Source: Synergistaceae bacterium
GTDB lineage: Bacteria; Synergistota; Synergistia; Synergistales; Synergistaceae
Length of the DNA stretch: 19,179 nucleotides
Direction: 5' to 3'
NCBI GenBank assembly: GCA_031271065.1
Contig: JAISWP010000058.1
Location: 1 to 19,179 of the forward strand
Position numbers and translations under genes: made by a program. How positions within the stretch are numbered: position 1 is the first letter of the stretch; the number at the start of each line of letters is the position of its first letter. This document shows positions 1 to 5,820 of this stretch, in pieces. The notes beneath the pieces are model-generated. The model made no database searches and was not told where the DNA came from. It saw only the letters and a program-made list of their open reading frames with translations.

Positions 1-446
1 GCAGCATCCTGACTGTGAACCGGTTCGACATGCGGATGGTCTTTTTCCTGAGCGGACTGTCAGTGCTGACGCTCTATGCCTTTTACCACCAGCTGCTTTA
101 CATAGCGTACGACGAGGAGGCGGCGCGGGTCGCCGGCGTAAAGGTCAGTCTCATCAATTACGTGTTCTCCGTACTCGTGGCGGCGGCCATATCGGTCTCC
201 ATAAGGATCACGGGCGTGCTGGTCCTGAGCTCTTTAATAGCGATCCCGGTCGCGACCGCGCTGCAGCTCGGCAGAGGATTCAGATTCACGCTGATCTTCT
301 CGATCATTTTCAGCGTGACTGACATAATGCTGGGGCTCTGCGCCTCATATTACCTCGACGTCGCCCCGGGCGGCTTCACCGCCATCGTCGCGGTCACCGT
401 GCTGGCGCTGGTACTGGCGGCGAAAAAGCTGCGCGGCCTGTTCTGA
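1..446 (+). CDS. Metal ABC transporter permease, C-terminal part (ABC-3 family, ZnuB/TroC type), cut by window edge
   Basis: Inner-membrane permease subunit of a metal (probably zinc, possibly manganese or iron) ABC importer. The reading frame is open from base 3 and the protein enters with SILTVNRFDMR, so the GTG at 15 is internal and the true start lies outside the window. About 147 residues are visible, roughly the C-terminal half of a usual 260-280 aa protein. Several hydrophobic segments are present, as is the stretch ITGVLVLSSLIAIPVATALQ, which matches the conserved G-hydrophobic-IPAATA core of the ABC-3 family. The protein ends normally at TGA 444-446. The Fur-type regulator, COG0523 GTPase and metal-type permeases downstream favour zinc as substrate. 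The metal is inferred from context; the family call is firm. Confidence 0.88.
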   Translation, partial: SILTVNRFDMRMVFFLSGLSVLTLYAFYHQLLYIAYDEEAARVAGVKVSLINYVFSVLVAAAISVSIRITGVLVLSSLIAIPVATALQLGRGFRFTLIFSIIFSVTDIMLGLCASYYLDVAPGGFTAIVAVTVLALVLAAKKLRGLF

Positions 447-484
447 CAAGATGAGGCGCGTGCGGAAAACGGCCCGGCGCGCGC

Positions 485-513
485 TTGACTCGCGGCTCAA
501 GATGTGATAAAAC
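485..513 (+). promoter_or_regulatory. Candidate sigma-70 promoter for the Fur-regulator operon
   Basis: TTGACT at 485-490 is followed by a 17-bp spacer and TAAAAC at 508-513. The -35 matches the consensus at 5 of 6 positions and the -10 at 4 of 6; a TGTGATAAA context could also serve as an extended -10. It lies in the 254-bp gap between the metal permease and the regulator. The transcript would have a leader of about 180 nt before the ATG at 701. Inference from sequence only. Confidence 0.4.
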
Positions 514-546
514 GCGAAAAAGCCCGCTCATTGGGAATATCTTACT

Positions 547-585
547 CCGATTTCAATCCAAAGACGCCTTATTCGTCTTAATCGG
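547..585 (+). other. Two-part inverted repeat in the regulator leader
   Basis: An outer stem CCGATT (547-552) / AATCGG (580-585) encloses an inner stem AAGACG (561-566) / CGTCTT (574-579) with a 7-nt loop. All pairs are perfect, with an 8-nt bulge on the 5' side. No T-run follows, so it does not look like an intrinsic terminator. It may be a leader structure or a regulator-binding region. Confidence 0.4.
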
Positions 586-598
586 GATGAGCGGCGCG

Positions 599-619
599 GC
601 GGGTTTAAATCAAACCTGC
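599..619. promoter_or_regulatory. Candidate operator: 21-bp imperfect palindrome upstream of the Fur-family gene
   Basis: Arms GCGGGTTT (599-606) and AAACCTGC (612-619) are reverse complements except at one position, around an AT-rich 5-bp centre (AAATC). Size and AT-rich core resemble a dimeric repressor site, and autoregulation is common for Fur/Zur genes. However, it does not match a Fur or Zur consensus I can recite, and it lies about 90 bp downstream of the candidate promoter. Confidence 0.25.
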
Positions 620-660
620 CGGACGCGGAGGCAAAGAACCGGTTTTCTGCCGCGTCCGGC
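618..660 (+). repeat. Perfect 11-bp inverted repeat with palindromic centre
   Basis: GCCGGACGCGG (618-628) is perfectly complementary to CCGCGTCCGGC (650-660). The 21-nt interior contains a second short palindrome around AACCGGTT (637-644). The structure ends about 40 nt upstream of the regulator's ATG. No poly-T follows. It could be a leader hairpin or a dispersed palindromic element; no second copy is apparent in this window. Confidence 0.5.
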
Positions 661-700
661 GCGCGGCGGGGTATTTCCGCGGACAGGACTGGTGGATGCG

Positions 701-1147
701 ATGGAAGAAGCGCGCGGCGGCTGGCCGGAGGGGATAAAGAGGACGAAACAGAGGCGAAGCGTCCTCGATATACTGGAGCGCAGCGAAAACCCGCTCGGGG
801 CGGCCGATATATGTTCCATGATAGAGCGAGGGGGAGGGACCGCCTGGCTGTCGACGGTCTACAGGATACTTGAACTTTTCGTGAAAAAAGGCGTGGCGGT
901 CAAGACCAGCGTCATGAACAGCGAAATGGCGCTCTACGAACTGAATCGCTTCAAACACAAGCATTACGCCGTCTGCATGAGCTGCCGCAGGATAATCCCG
1001 ATGGACAACTGCCCGATGGAGTCGTTCATACCGGTGCTGGAGGACGCGAATTTCAGGATGCTGGGACACAACCTGGAGATATTCGGATACTGCGGGGACT
1101 GCGACCCTCTTTCCGGACGCGCTATTTTTCGAGGTGACGCGAAATGA
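701..1147 (+). CDS. Fur/Zur-family metal-responsive transcriptional regulator
   Basis: Cytoplasmic winged-helix repressor that senses a divalent metal and controls uptake genes. The 148-residue protein has the expected Fur length: a DNA-binding domain at about 10-75 (AADICSMIERGG and STVYRILELFVKKG are the recognisable helix stretches), then the dimerisation domain with YELNRFKHKHYAVCMSC. Structural zinc cysteines are C92/C95 and C131/C134 (two CxxC pairs). E80, H86, H88 and H123 sit where the regulatory metal ligands occur. The His usually found in the DNA-binding domain (E. coli Fur H33 position) is replaced by Ala. ATG 701 is chosen because the frame extends to 485 only as non-homologous sequence; a GTG at 692 is an alternative. 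The stop overlaps the next ATG (ATGA). Context with a metal permease and COG0523 GTPase points to Zur rather than Fur or PerR, but this is inferred. Confidence 0.9.
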   Translation: MEEARGGWPEGIKRTKQRRSVLDILERSENPLGAADICSMIERGGGTAWLSTVYRILELFVKKGVAVKTSVMNSEMALYELNRFKHKHYAVCMSCRRIIPMDNCPMESFIPVLEDANFRMLGHNLEIFGYCGDCDPLSGRAIFRGDAK

Positions 1148-2055
1148 CGGCTGAAATATATATCGTGTCGGGCTTTCTCGGCGCGGGAAAGACCACGCTT
1201 ATACAGAAACTCCTCTCCGAGGCCTTTGGAGGCGAGCGGACCGCCGTCATAGAGAACGACTTCGGGGAAGCCGGCATAGACGCGTCGATGCTCGGCTCGT
1301 CCGGAGTCGAAGTGAGACAGATGGATTCGGGCTGTATATGCTGCAGCCTCATCGGTGATTTCGCGAAGGCGCTTGAGGACCTGCTGACGGATTACCGCCC
1401 CGGCAGGATACTGATCGAGCCGTCCGGGGTCGGAAAACTGTCGGATGTGGTCAGGGCGTGCGAGACCCCGAAGGTATCGGCGCTCTCCCGCGTCGCGGCG
1501 AAGATAACCGTGGCCGACGCCAGCCGGTTCTGCAAATACCTCGACAACTTCGGCGAATTTTACGAGGATCAGATCGAAAACGCGGACGTCGTGATATTAA
1601 GCCGGGCGGAGGATCCGAGGGCCGAGGACGCGTGCCGGCGTATCAGAAATATAAACGGCGGCGCGGTCATACTGAAAAAACCGTGGAGCCGGATTTCCCC
1701 CAGGGAGATACTGCAGCGCGCCGATTATCCGGCGGGAGAAACCAGCCGCGGCGGAGAAGAAGACCACTCCCACGATCATTCGGCGGACGAGGTTTTCGAC
1801 GAGGTGACGATCAGAACGAGCCGCAGCTTCGGCGAGGATGAGCTCAAATCCGCTGTGTCGGAGATCGAGCGCCTCTTCGGCGCGGACGTACTGCGGGCAA
1901 AGGGCATAGTAAAAGGACCGAACGGCCACCTCAATCTGCAATACGTGCCGGGGGACCTGAGGATCACGGACTGCGCCGCCGCCGGAAACGCGATAAGCGT
2001 CATAGGCCGGGGGCTCGACCGGGACCGTCTGTCCAGCTGTTTCGGAGAGCGATGA
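1144..2055 (+). CDS. COG0523 (CobW/G3E family) GTPase, probable metallochaperone
   Basis: P-loop GTPase of the G3E family; COG0523 members deliver or manage zinc or other metals in the cytoplasm. In the 303-residue protein, Walker A is GFLGAGKT at 10-17, ENDFGEAGID follows at 37-46, the family's CxCC metal motif is C64-I-C66-C67, and EPSGVG at 92-97 is the switch/Walker B region. The NKxD base-recognition motif is degenerate (SRAED near 153-157). A short His-rich loop (HSHDH, 208-212) separates the GTPase domain from the C-terminal CobW_C-like domain (about 218-290), which is common in zinc-linked members. A strong SD (GAGGTGA, 1131-1137) precedes the ATG, which overlaps the regulator's stop. 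Coupling to a Fur-family gene supports zinc homeostasis; CobW (cobalamin) and nitrile hydratase activator roles lack local support. Confidence 0.9.
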   Translation: MTAEIYIVSGFLGAGKTTLIQKLLSEAFGGERTAVIENDFGEAGIDASMLGSSGVEVRQMDSGCICCSLIGDFAKALEDLLTDYRPGRILIEPSGVGKLSDVVRACETPKVSALSRVAAKITVADASRFCKYLDNFGEFYEDQIENADVVILSRAEDPRAEDACRRIRNINGGAVILKKPWSRISPREILQRADYPAGETSRGGEEDHSHDHSADEVFDEVTIRTSRSFGEDELKSAVSEIERLFGADVLRAKGIVKGPNGHLNLQYVPGDLRITDCAAAGNAISVIGRGLDRDRLSSCFGER

Positions 2056-2056
2056 C

Positions 2057-3643
2057 ATGCCGGCGCCCGCTTACGCCGTGACCGGTTTTATCGACTCCGG
2101 AAAGACCACTTTCCTCAACACCATGCTGAATATGCCGGACTGGAGTGACGCGAGGACCCTGGTGATCCAGTTCGAGACCGGGGAAACCGAGTTCGTCAGC
2201 CGGCAGGGCGTCTGCGCGCTCGAAGTGTTTTCCCCGAAAGTCCTCGAACGTCATCCGGAGGCCGCAGCGCAAAGAATCCGTGAACTCATCGAGGAACAGG
2301 ACCCCGACGAGATATGGATCGAGTGGAACGGGACCGTTCCGTTAGCGAAGCTGGACTCCCTGCTGGCGTCCCCCGATCTGAGGGACGCGTGCGAACTGCG
2401 GAAAGTCGTCCACGCGTCCGACGCCGAAAACCTGGGGCATCTGCTTGGGCGGACGGGGAACGCCCTTCCGGAGCAGATAGCCGGCAGCGACCTCGTGATA
2501 CTGCGCGGAGCGGGCGAGCGGCGCGCTTTTAAGCGCGCGAAACGTCTCCTGCGCGCAGTCAACCCGGGAGTAGGGGTATATGACGCTGATTCTCCCGGCG
2601 GAATCGGCAGGGTAATCGGAGATATTTTCGGCAAAGACAGGACGCCGGTGCGCAATCTCTTCATCACGGTAACGCTCGCAGTGATTTTCTACTCCCTCTC
2701 GAAGCCGGTGCTGGAGATATACGGACTGCCGGCCGATTTCATAGTGAATGTGTTTCTCGGCATCATCCTGCAGGCGTTTCCGTTTCTGCTGATAGGAGTG
2801 CTGATCTCGTCCGCCGTTCAGGTGTTCGTCCCCAGAAGCGCGATAGAGCGATGTTTCCCGAAATCCACGGGGCTGGGGATGCTGGCGGCCCTTCTGGGCG
2901 GTTTCTGCCTGCCAGTCTGCGACTGCGTTTCTATACCGGTATTCAGAAGCCTCGTGCGTAAAGGGGTGCCGCTCCCGGCGGCGGTGACGTTCATGACCGC
3001 GGCTCCCGTGACCAACCCTGTCGTGATCCTCTCCACATGGTACGCGTTCAACGGAGACGTATCGGTAGTGGCGGGACGGGTTTTTCTCGGGATCGTCTCG
3101 TCCCTCGTCATAGGGACGTACTTCGCCCTCCGGCCGCGGAAAAATCACGTGCTCGCCGGAGGGGACGCCGGCAGGTTCATCTGCGCCTGCGGATGCTGCG
3201 AGGATCCGGAGTCGATTCCTACCCTGGGCGGCAAGGCGGATTTTTTCATCCGGCACGCCCGGGCCGAATTTTTCAGCGTGGGAAAATATCTGGCGGCGGG
3301 GGCCTTCATCGCGTCACTGTTCCAGATATCCAGGGCGGAGATGTTCCGGGCGGGGCAGGGGACCGGTTCGGCGGCGCCCGTACTGTTCATGATGGTCATG
3401 GCGTTCGTCCTGTCCCTCTGTTCCTCCTCCGACGCGGTCATAGCGCGCAGTCTGACGAGGCAGTTCCCCATGAGCGCCATTATGGGGTTTCTCGTATTCG
3501 GGCCCATGATGGACATAAAAAATGTGATGATGCTGGGCGCGGGGTTTTCAAAGCGCTTCATCGCGGAATTGGCGCTGGTGACGTTCGCCGTGTGCTTCGC
3601 GATGGTCCTCCTGGCCTATAGATTGGGAGGCGTATGGCCGTGA
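2057..3643 (+). CDS. Fusion: G3E-like nucleotide-binding domain + COG0701 permease (YcgR/YraQ type)
   Basis: A 528-residue, two-part protein. Residues 1-190 resemble a G3E GTPase: P-loop GFIDSGKT at 10-17, IWIEWNG near 87-92 in place of IxIExSG, VVHASDAENL at 117-126, and SDLVILRGAG at 144-153 where NKxD is expected. No CxCC is present. Residues about 200-528 form a multi-spanning permease with COG0701 hallmarks: GGFCLPVCDCVSIPV (281-295), APVTNPVVI (316-324), CSSSDAVIARS (455-465) and GPMMDIKN (482-489). A cysteine cluster CACGCC (376-381) lies in the central hydrophilic loop before YLAAGAFIA. The gene starts 1 bp after the GTPase gene with GGAGA at 2044-2048 as SD, and its stop overlaps the next gene by 10 bp. 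COG0701 permeases are usually about 300 aa, so the N-terminal domain is a real addition. Substrate is unknown; a metal or metalloid is inferred from context. Confidence 0.85.
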   Translation: MPAPAYAVTGFIDSGKTTFLNTMLNMPDWSDARTLVIQFETGETEFVSRQGVCALEVFSPKVLERHPEAAAQRIRELIEEQDPDEIWIEWNGTVPLAKLDSLLASPDLRDACELRKVVHASDAENLGHLLGRTGNALPEQIAGSDLVILRGAGERRAFKRAKRLLRAVNPGVGVYDADSPGGIGRVIGDIFGKDRTPVRNLFITVTLAVIFYSLSKPVLEIYGLPADFIVNVFLGIILQAFPFLLIGVLISSAVQVFVPRSAIERCFPKSTGLGMLAALLGGFCLPVCDCVSIPVFRSLVRKGVPLPAAVTFMTAAPVTNPVVILSTWYAFNGDVSVVAGRVFLGIVSSLVIGTYFALRPRKNHVLAGGDAGRFICACGCCEDPESIPTLGGKADFFIRHARAEFFSVGKYLAAGAFIASLFQISRAEMFRAGQGTGSAAPVLFMMVMAFVLSLCSSSDAVIARSLTRQFPMSAIMGFLVFGPMMDIKNVMMLGAGFSKRFIAELALVTFAVCFAMVLLAYRLGGVWP

Positions 3644-4464
3644 GGCTTAGAAACTTCAACCCCCAGGCGCTTCTCGAATCCGCGTGCAGCTCCGCTTTCG
3701 GGGCTCTTCTGATCCATCTCGTCTCAAGCGGAGGATATCTCTCCTACGTGACTCCCAGAATGAAGCCGTATCTGTACTTCACCGCCGCGGTGATGTGCCT
3801 CTGGGCCGCGGCGGGAGCGGGAGAGATATTCCGGCCCAGACGCAGGGTGCGCGCCGCGCACTGTCTGGTGCTTCTGATCCCGGCTTTGCTGCTGCTGCTC
3901 CCCCACAGCTCCCTGAGCTCTTTGGGCGCGTCCGGCATGTACGGAGGGTTCGCGGGCAGACAGGGGACCCAGGTCGTCCCGGCGCAGGACGGATACGGCG
4001 CGGAATCGGACATCACGGGTGATGACGAATCATACGGGGCGGATATTTTCGGGAGCTATCCGGACGAACTGGAGGGATTCGACGCCGCGGGCAGAAAAAT
4101 CACCGTGGCGGACGAGGATTTCGGCAGATGGATAAACGAGATATACATGAACATGGACAAGTACGACGGCTGTAAAGTGGAACTGACGGGGTTCGTCGTG
4201 AAAAACCCCGAGTTCTTCGCCCCCGACGAATTTGTGCCGGCGCGTCTCGCGATGTCCTGCTGCGCGGCGGACCTGGAACCGGTCGGCCTCGTCTGCAAAT
4301 ACGACCGCGCCTCCGAACTCGAACCGGAATCCTGGGTGACGGTGGAGGGGATACTCTCCTCGGCGCTCTACGAATTCGAGGGCGAAATGTACAGTGATCC
4401 GCAGATCACGGTGACTGGAATAACCCCCGCAAAACCGGCGGACAGCTTCGTTTACCTCTATTGA
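3634..4464 (+). CDS. TIGR03943/DUF1980 family membrane protein (YcgQ-like), partner of the permease
   Basis: Putative accessory subunit of the COG0701 permease encoded just upstream; YcgQ and YcgR family genes are commonly neighbours. In 276 residues there are about three N-terminal membrane segments (near 16-34, 46-64 and 75-91), including YLSYVTPRMKPYLYFTAAVM, typical of TIGR03943. An acidic low-complexity linker follows (about 110-160), then a C-terminal DUF1980 domain (about 165-276) with YDGCKVELTGFV, the conserved RLAMSCCAAD (204-213) and the ending SDPQITVTGI. The paired cysteines C209/C210 could bind metal. GGGAGG at 3625-3630 is the SD, and the 10-bp overlap with the fusion gene implies translational coupling. 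It is the last gene of the metal operon. Family call firm; biochemical role not established. Confidence 0.9.
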   Translation: MAVRLRNFNPQALLESACSSAFGALLIHLVSSGGYLSYVTPRMKPYLYFTAAVMCLWAAAGAGEIFRPRRRVRAAHCLVLLIPALLLLLPHSSLSSLGASGMYGGFAGRQGTQVVPAQDGYGAESDITGDDESYGADIFGSYPDELEGFDAAGRKITVADEDFGRWINEIYMNMDKYDGCKVELTGFVVKNPEFFAPDEFVPARLAMSCCAADLEPVGLVCKYDRASELEPESWVTVEGILSSALYEFEGEMYSDPQITVTGITPAKPADSFVYLY

Positions 4465-4466
4465 TT

Positions 4467-4508
4467 CCGCGAAAACACTCCCGTGACAGCTGAACTTTAA
4501 TTTCGCGG
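4467..4508 (+). terminator. Inverted repeat after the metal operon, possible weak terminator
   Basis: CCGCGAAA (4467-4474) and TTTCGCGG (4501-4508) are perfect complements separated by 26 nt, just 2 bp after the TIGR03943 stop. No clean T-run follows (GCGTGAAATTTC), so termination would be Rho-assisted or weak. It could also be a protein-binding site near the next promoter. Confidence 0.35.
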
Positions 4509-4533
4509 GCGTGAAATTTCTTCCGGTTAGTTA

Positions 4534-4561
4534 TTGCACAATTTCCATTTGAAGCTAAAAT
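4534..4561 (+). promoter_or_regulatory. Candidate promoter for the BMP-family gene
   Basis: TAAAAT at 4556-4561 matches the -10 consensus at 5 of 6 positions. The best -35 at suitable spacing is TTGCAC (4534-4539, 16-bp spacer), matching only at TTG. The surrounding 4510-4565 stretch is clearly AT-richer than the coding DNA. The predicted transcript would begin near 4568, immediately before a small hairpin. Confidence 0.4.
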
Positions 4562-4570
4562 ATGTCCATA

Positions 4571-4591
4571 TATCCGGCTTACAGTCGGATA
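4571..4591 (+). promoter_or_regulatory. Leader hairpin or operator before the BMP-family gene
   Basis: TATCCG (4571-4576) and CGGATA (4586-4591) form a perfect 6-bp stem with a 9-nt loop, placed at the predicted transcript start and 10 nt before the SD (AAGGAGTGG, 4601-4609). It may protect the 5' end or be a repressor site. Confidence 0.35.
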
Positions 4592-4614
4592 AAACTTGTC
4601 AAGGAGTGGTTATC

Positions 4615-5709
4615 ATGCCTGCAAAGAGGATTTTGGCGCTCGTTTTACCGCTTGCGGCCCTTTGTTTTGCAGCGTCGTCGGTTTTCGCGGCTATGCCCGC
4701 CGCCGCCCCGGAGGATATGAACCCAGGTTTCGTTTACGTCGGGCCGGCGGCCGACGGAGGCTGGAGCTATATGCACGACCAGGGCCGCAAACTGGCCGAG
4801 ACTCATTTTCCAGGCATAAAGACCTCCATAGTGGAGTCGGTGCCGGAGGGCCCCGACGCGGAACGGGTCATCGAGACGTTCATCCGCAGCGGATCGAAGG
4901 TCATCTTCGCGACGTCGTTTGGATACATGGATCCCGTTCAGAACGTCGCCGCGCGGAATCCCGGGGTCATATTCATGCACTGCTCCGGCTACAAGCGGGC
5001 CGATAACGTGGGCACCTACTTCGGAAGGATATATCAGCCGCGATACCTGTCGGGAATCGTGGCGGGCAGTATGACAAAAAGCAATGTCATAGGCTATGTG
5101 GCCGCCTACCCGATACCGGAAGTCATCCGGGGACTCAACGCGTTCACGCTGGGCGTGCGCAGGGCCAATCCGAAGGCGGAGGTGAGGGTGGTCTGGCTCT
5201 TCTCCTGGCTCGACCCGGCGCAGGAAAAGGAGGCCACGAGAGCTCTTTACGACTTGAAGGCCGACGTGATAGGCATGCACGCCGACACCGGCTCGGCCCC
5301 TCAGACCGCCGAGGAGCTGGGCATCTACGTGGTTGGCTATAACAACGATATGAGCAATTACGCTCCCACCAAGCACCTGACCTCCCCTATCTGGCACTGG
5401 GACAAAGTGTACGACCACGTCCTCGGCGCCGTTCAGGCCGGGACCTGGAAGCCAGAGGACATCTGGTGGGGCCTCAGCGAAGGGCTGGTGGACCTCGCCC
5501 CGTTCGGACAGGACGTCCCGGACAGCGTGAAGGCTCTCGTGACGGGCGAACGTCAGAAGATAACCTCCGGCGAATGGGACGTTTTCCACGGCCCGATAAA
5601 AGACCAGACCGGGGCCGTCAGGGTGCCGGAGGGGTCTAAGCTCACCGACGCGGAGATGCTGTCGATCGACTGGTACGTCGAGGGCATTGTCGGAGAGATG
5701 CCGAAGTAA
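4615..5709 (+). CDS. BMP/PnrA-family ABC transporter substrate-binding protein (secreted)
   Basis: Extracytoplasmic binding protein of the BMP (basic membrane protein) family, whose characterised members (PnrA, BmpA) bind purine nucleosides. Mature protein features: FVYVGPAADGGWSYMHDQG (39-57) matches the family N-terminus, FATSFGYMDP (98-107), and FGRIYQPRYLSGIVAG (136-151) is the most diagnostic stretch. A signal peptide is clear (KR at 4-5, a hydrophobic core at 6-20, likely cleavage after SVFA, residue 25), and there is no proper lipobox. ATG 4615 is chosen over an upstream in-frame start at 4534 because AAGGAG at 4601-4606 precedes it and a signal peptide follows directly. It is 364 residues long. 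No BMP-type permease or ATPase genes are adjacent, so its transporter partner is elsewhere or it works with the peptide system downstream. Ligand unknown. Confidence 0.88.
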   Translation: MPAKRILALVLPLAALCFAASSVFAAMPAAAPEDMNPGFVYVGPAADGGWSYMHDQGRKLAETHFPGIKTSIVESVPEGPDAERVIETFIRSGSKVIFATSFGYMDPVQNVAARNPGVIFMHCSGYKRADNVGTYFGRIYQPRYLSGIVAGSMTKSNVIGYVAAYPIPEVIRGLNAFTLGVRRANPKAEVRVVWLFSWLDPAQEKEATRALYDLKADVIGMHADTGSAPQTAEELGIYVVGYNNDMSNYAPTKHLTSPIWHWDKVYDHVLGAVQAGTWKPEDIWWGLSEGLVDLAPFGQDVPDSVKALVTGERQKITSGEWDVFHGPIKDQTGAVRVPEGSKLTDAEMLSIDWYVEGIVGEMPK

Positions 5710-5724
5710 ATCCAAAAGCGGCTT

Positions 5725-5753
5725 CATAGGTTTTTTGCGCACATAGGTTTTTT
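5725..5753 (+). repeat. 12-bp tandem direct repeat CATAGGTTTTTT (17-bp period)
   Basis: CATAGGTTTTTT occurs exactly at 5725-5736 and 5742-5753, separated by GCGCA. The second copy runs into the 5' arm of the large hairpin that follows. Each copy places a T6 tract in the + transcript, but no stable stem precedes the first. It could be a paired protein-binding site or the result of a short duplication. Confidence 0.7.
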
Positions 5754-5789
5754 CCATATCAAACGCGCAAAGCGCGTTTGATATGGAAA
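5751..5789 (+). terminator. Perfect 18-bp hairpin between the two binding-protein genes
   Basis: The arms at 5751-5768 and 5772-5789 are perfect reverse complements (TTTCCATATCAAACGCGC) around an AAA loop. The hairpin ends 31 nt before the ATG of the family-5 binding protein. The tail is only TGG-TTTT, so this is an atypical terminator. An mRNA-stabilising or attenuating structure is equally likely. Confidence 0.6.
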
Positions 5790-5820
5790 TGGTTTTATCC
5801 TGAAAGGAGTGATCTCATTC

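Noticed and set aside
618..660. Intrinsic terminator for the metal permease gene
   Set aside because: The stem is strong but lies 170 nt after the stop, downstream of a candidate promoter, and has no T-run.
485..700. N-terminal extension of the Fur-family protein from 485
   Set aside because: It would add 72 residues unlike any Fur N-terminus and would run through hairpin-forming intergenic DNA and the candidate promoter; ATG 701 gives the normal family length.
447..700. CRISPR array or tRNA in the gene-free gaps (here and at 7456-7613, 13743-13904 and 18963-19179)
   Set aside because: No regularly spaced repeats, no cloverleaf pattern and no terminal CCA were found; only isolated inverted repeats.
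4645..5757. 370-codon open frame on the - strand opposite the BMP gene
   Set aside because: It is antisense to a clear binding protein, has no recognisable motif, and its start lies in the hairpin region without a convincing ribosome-binding site.
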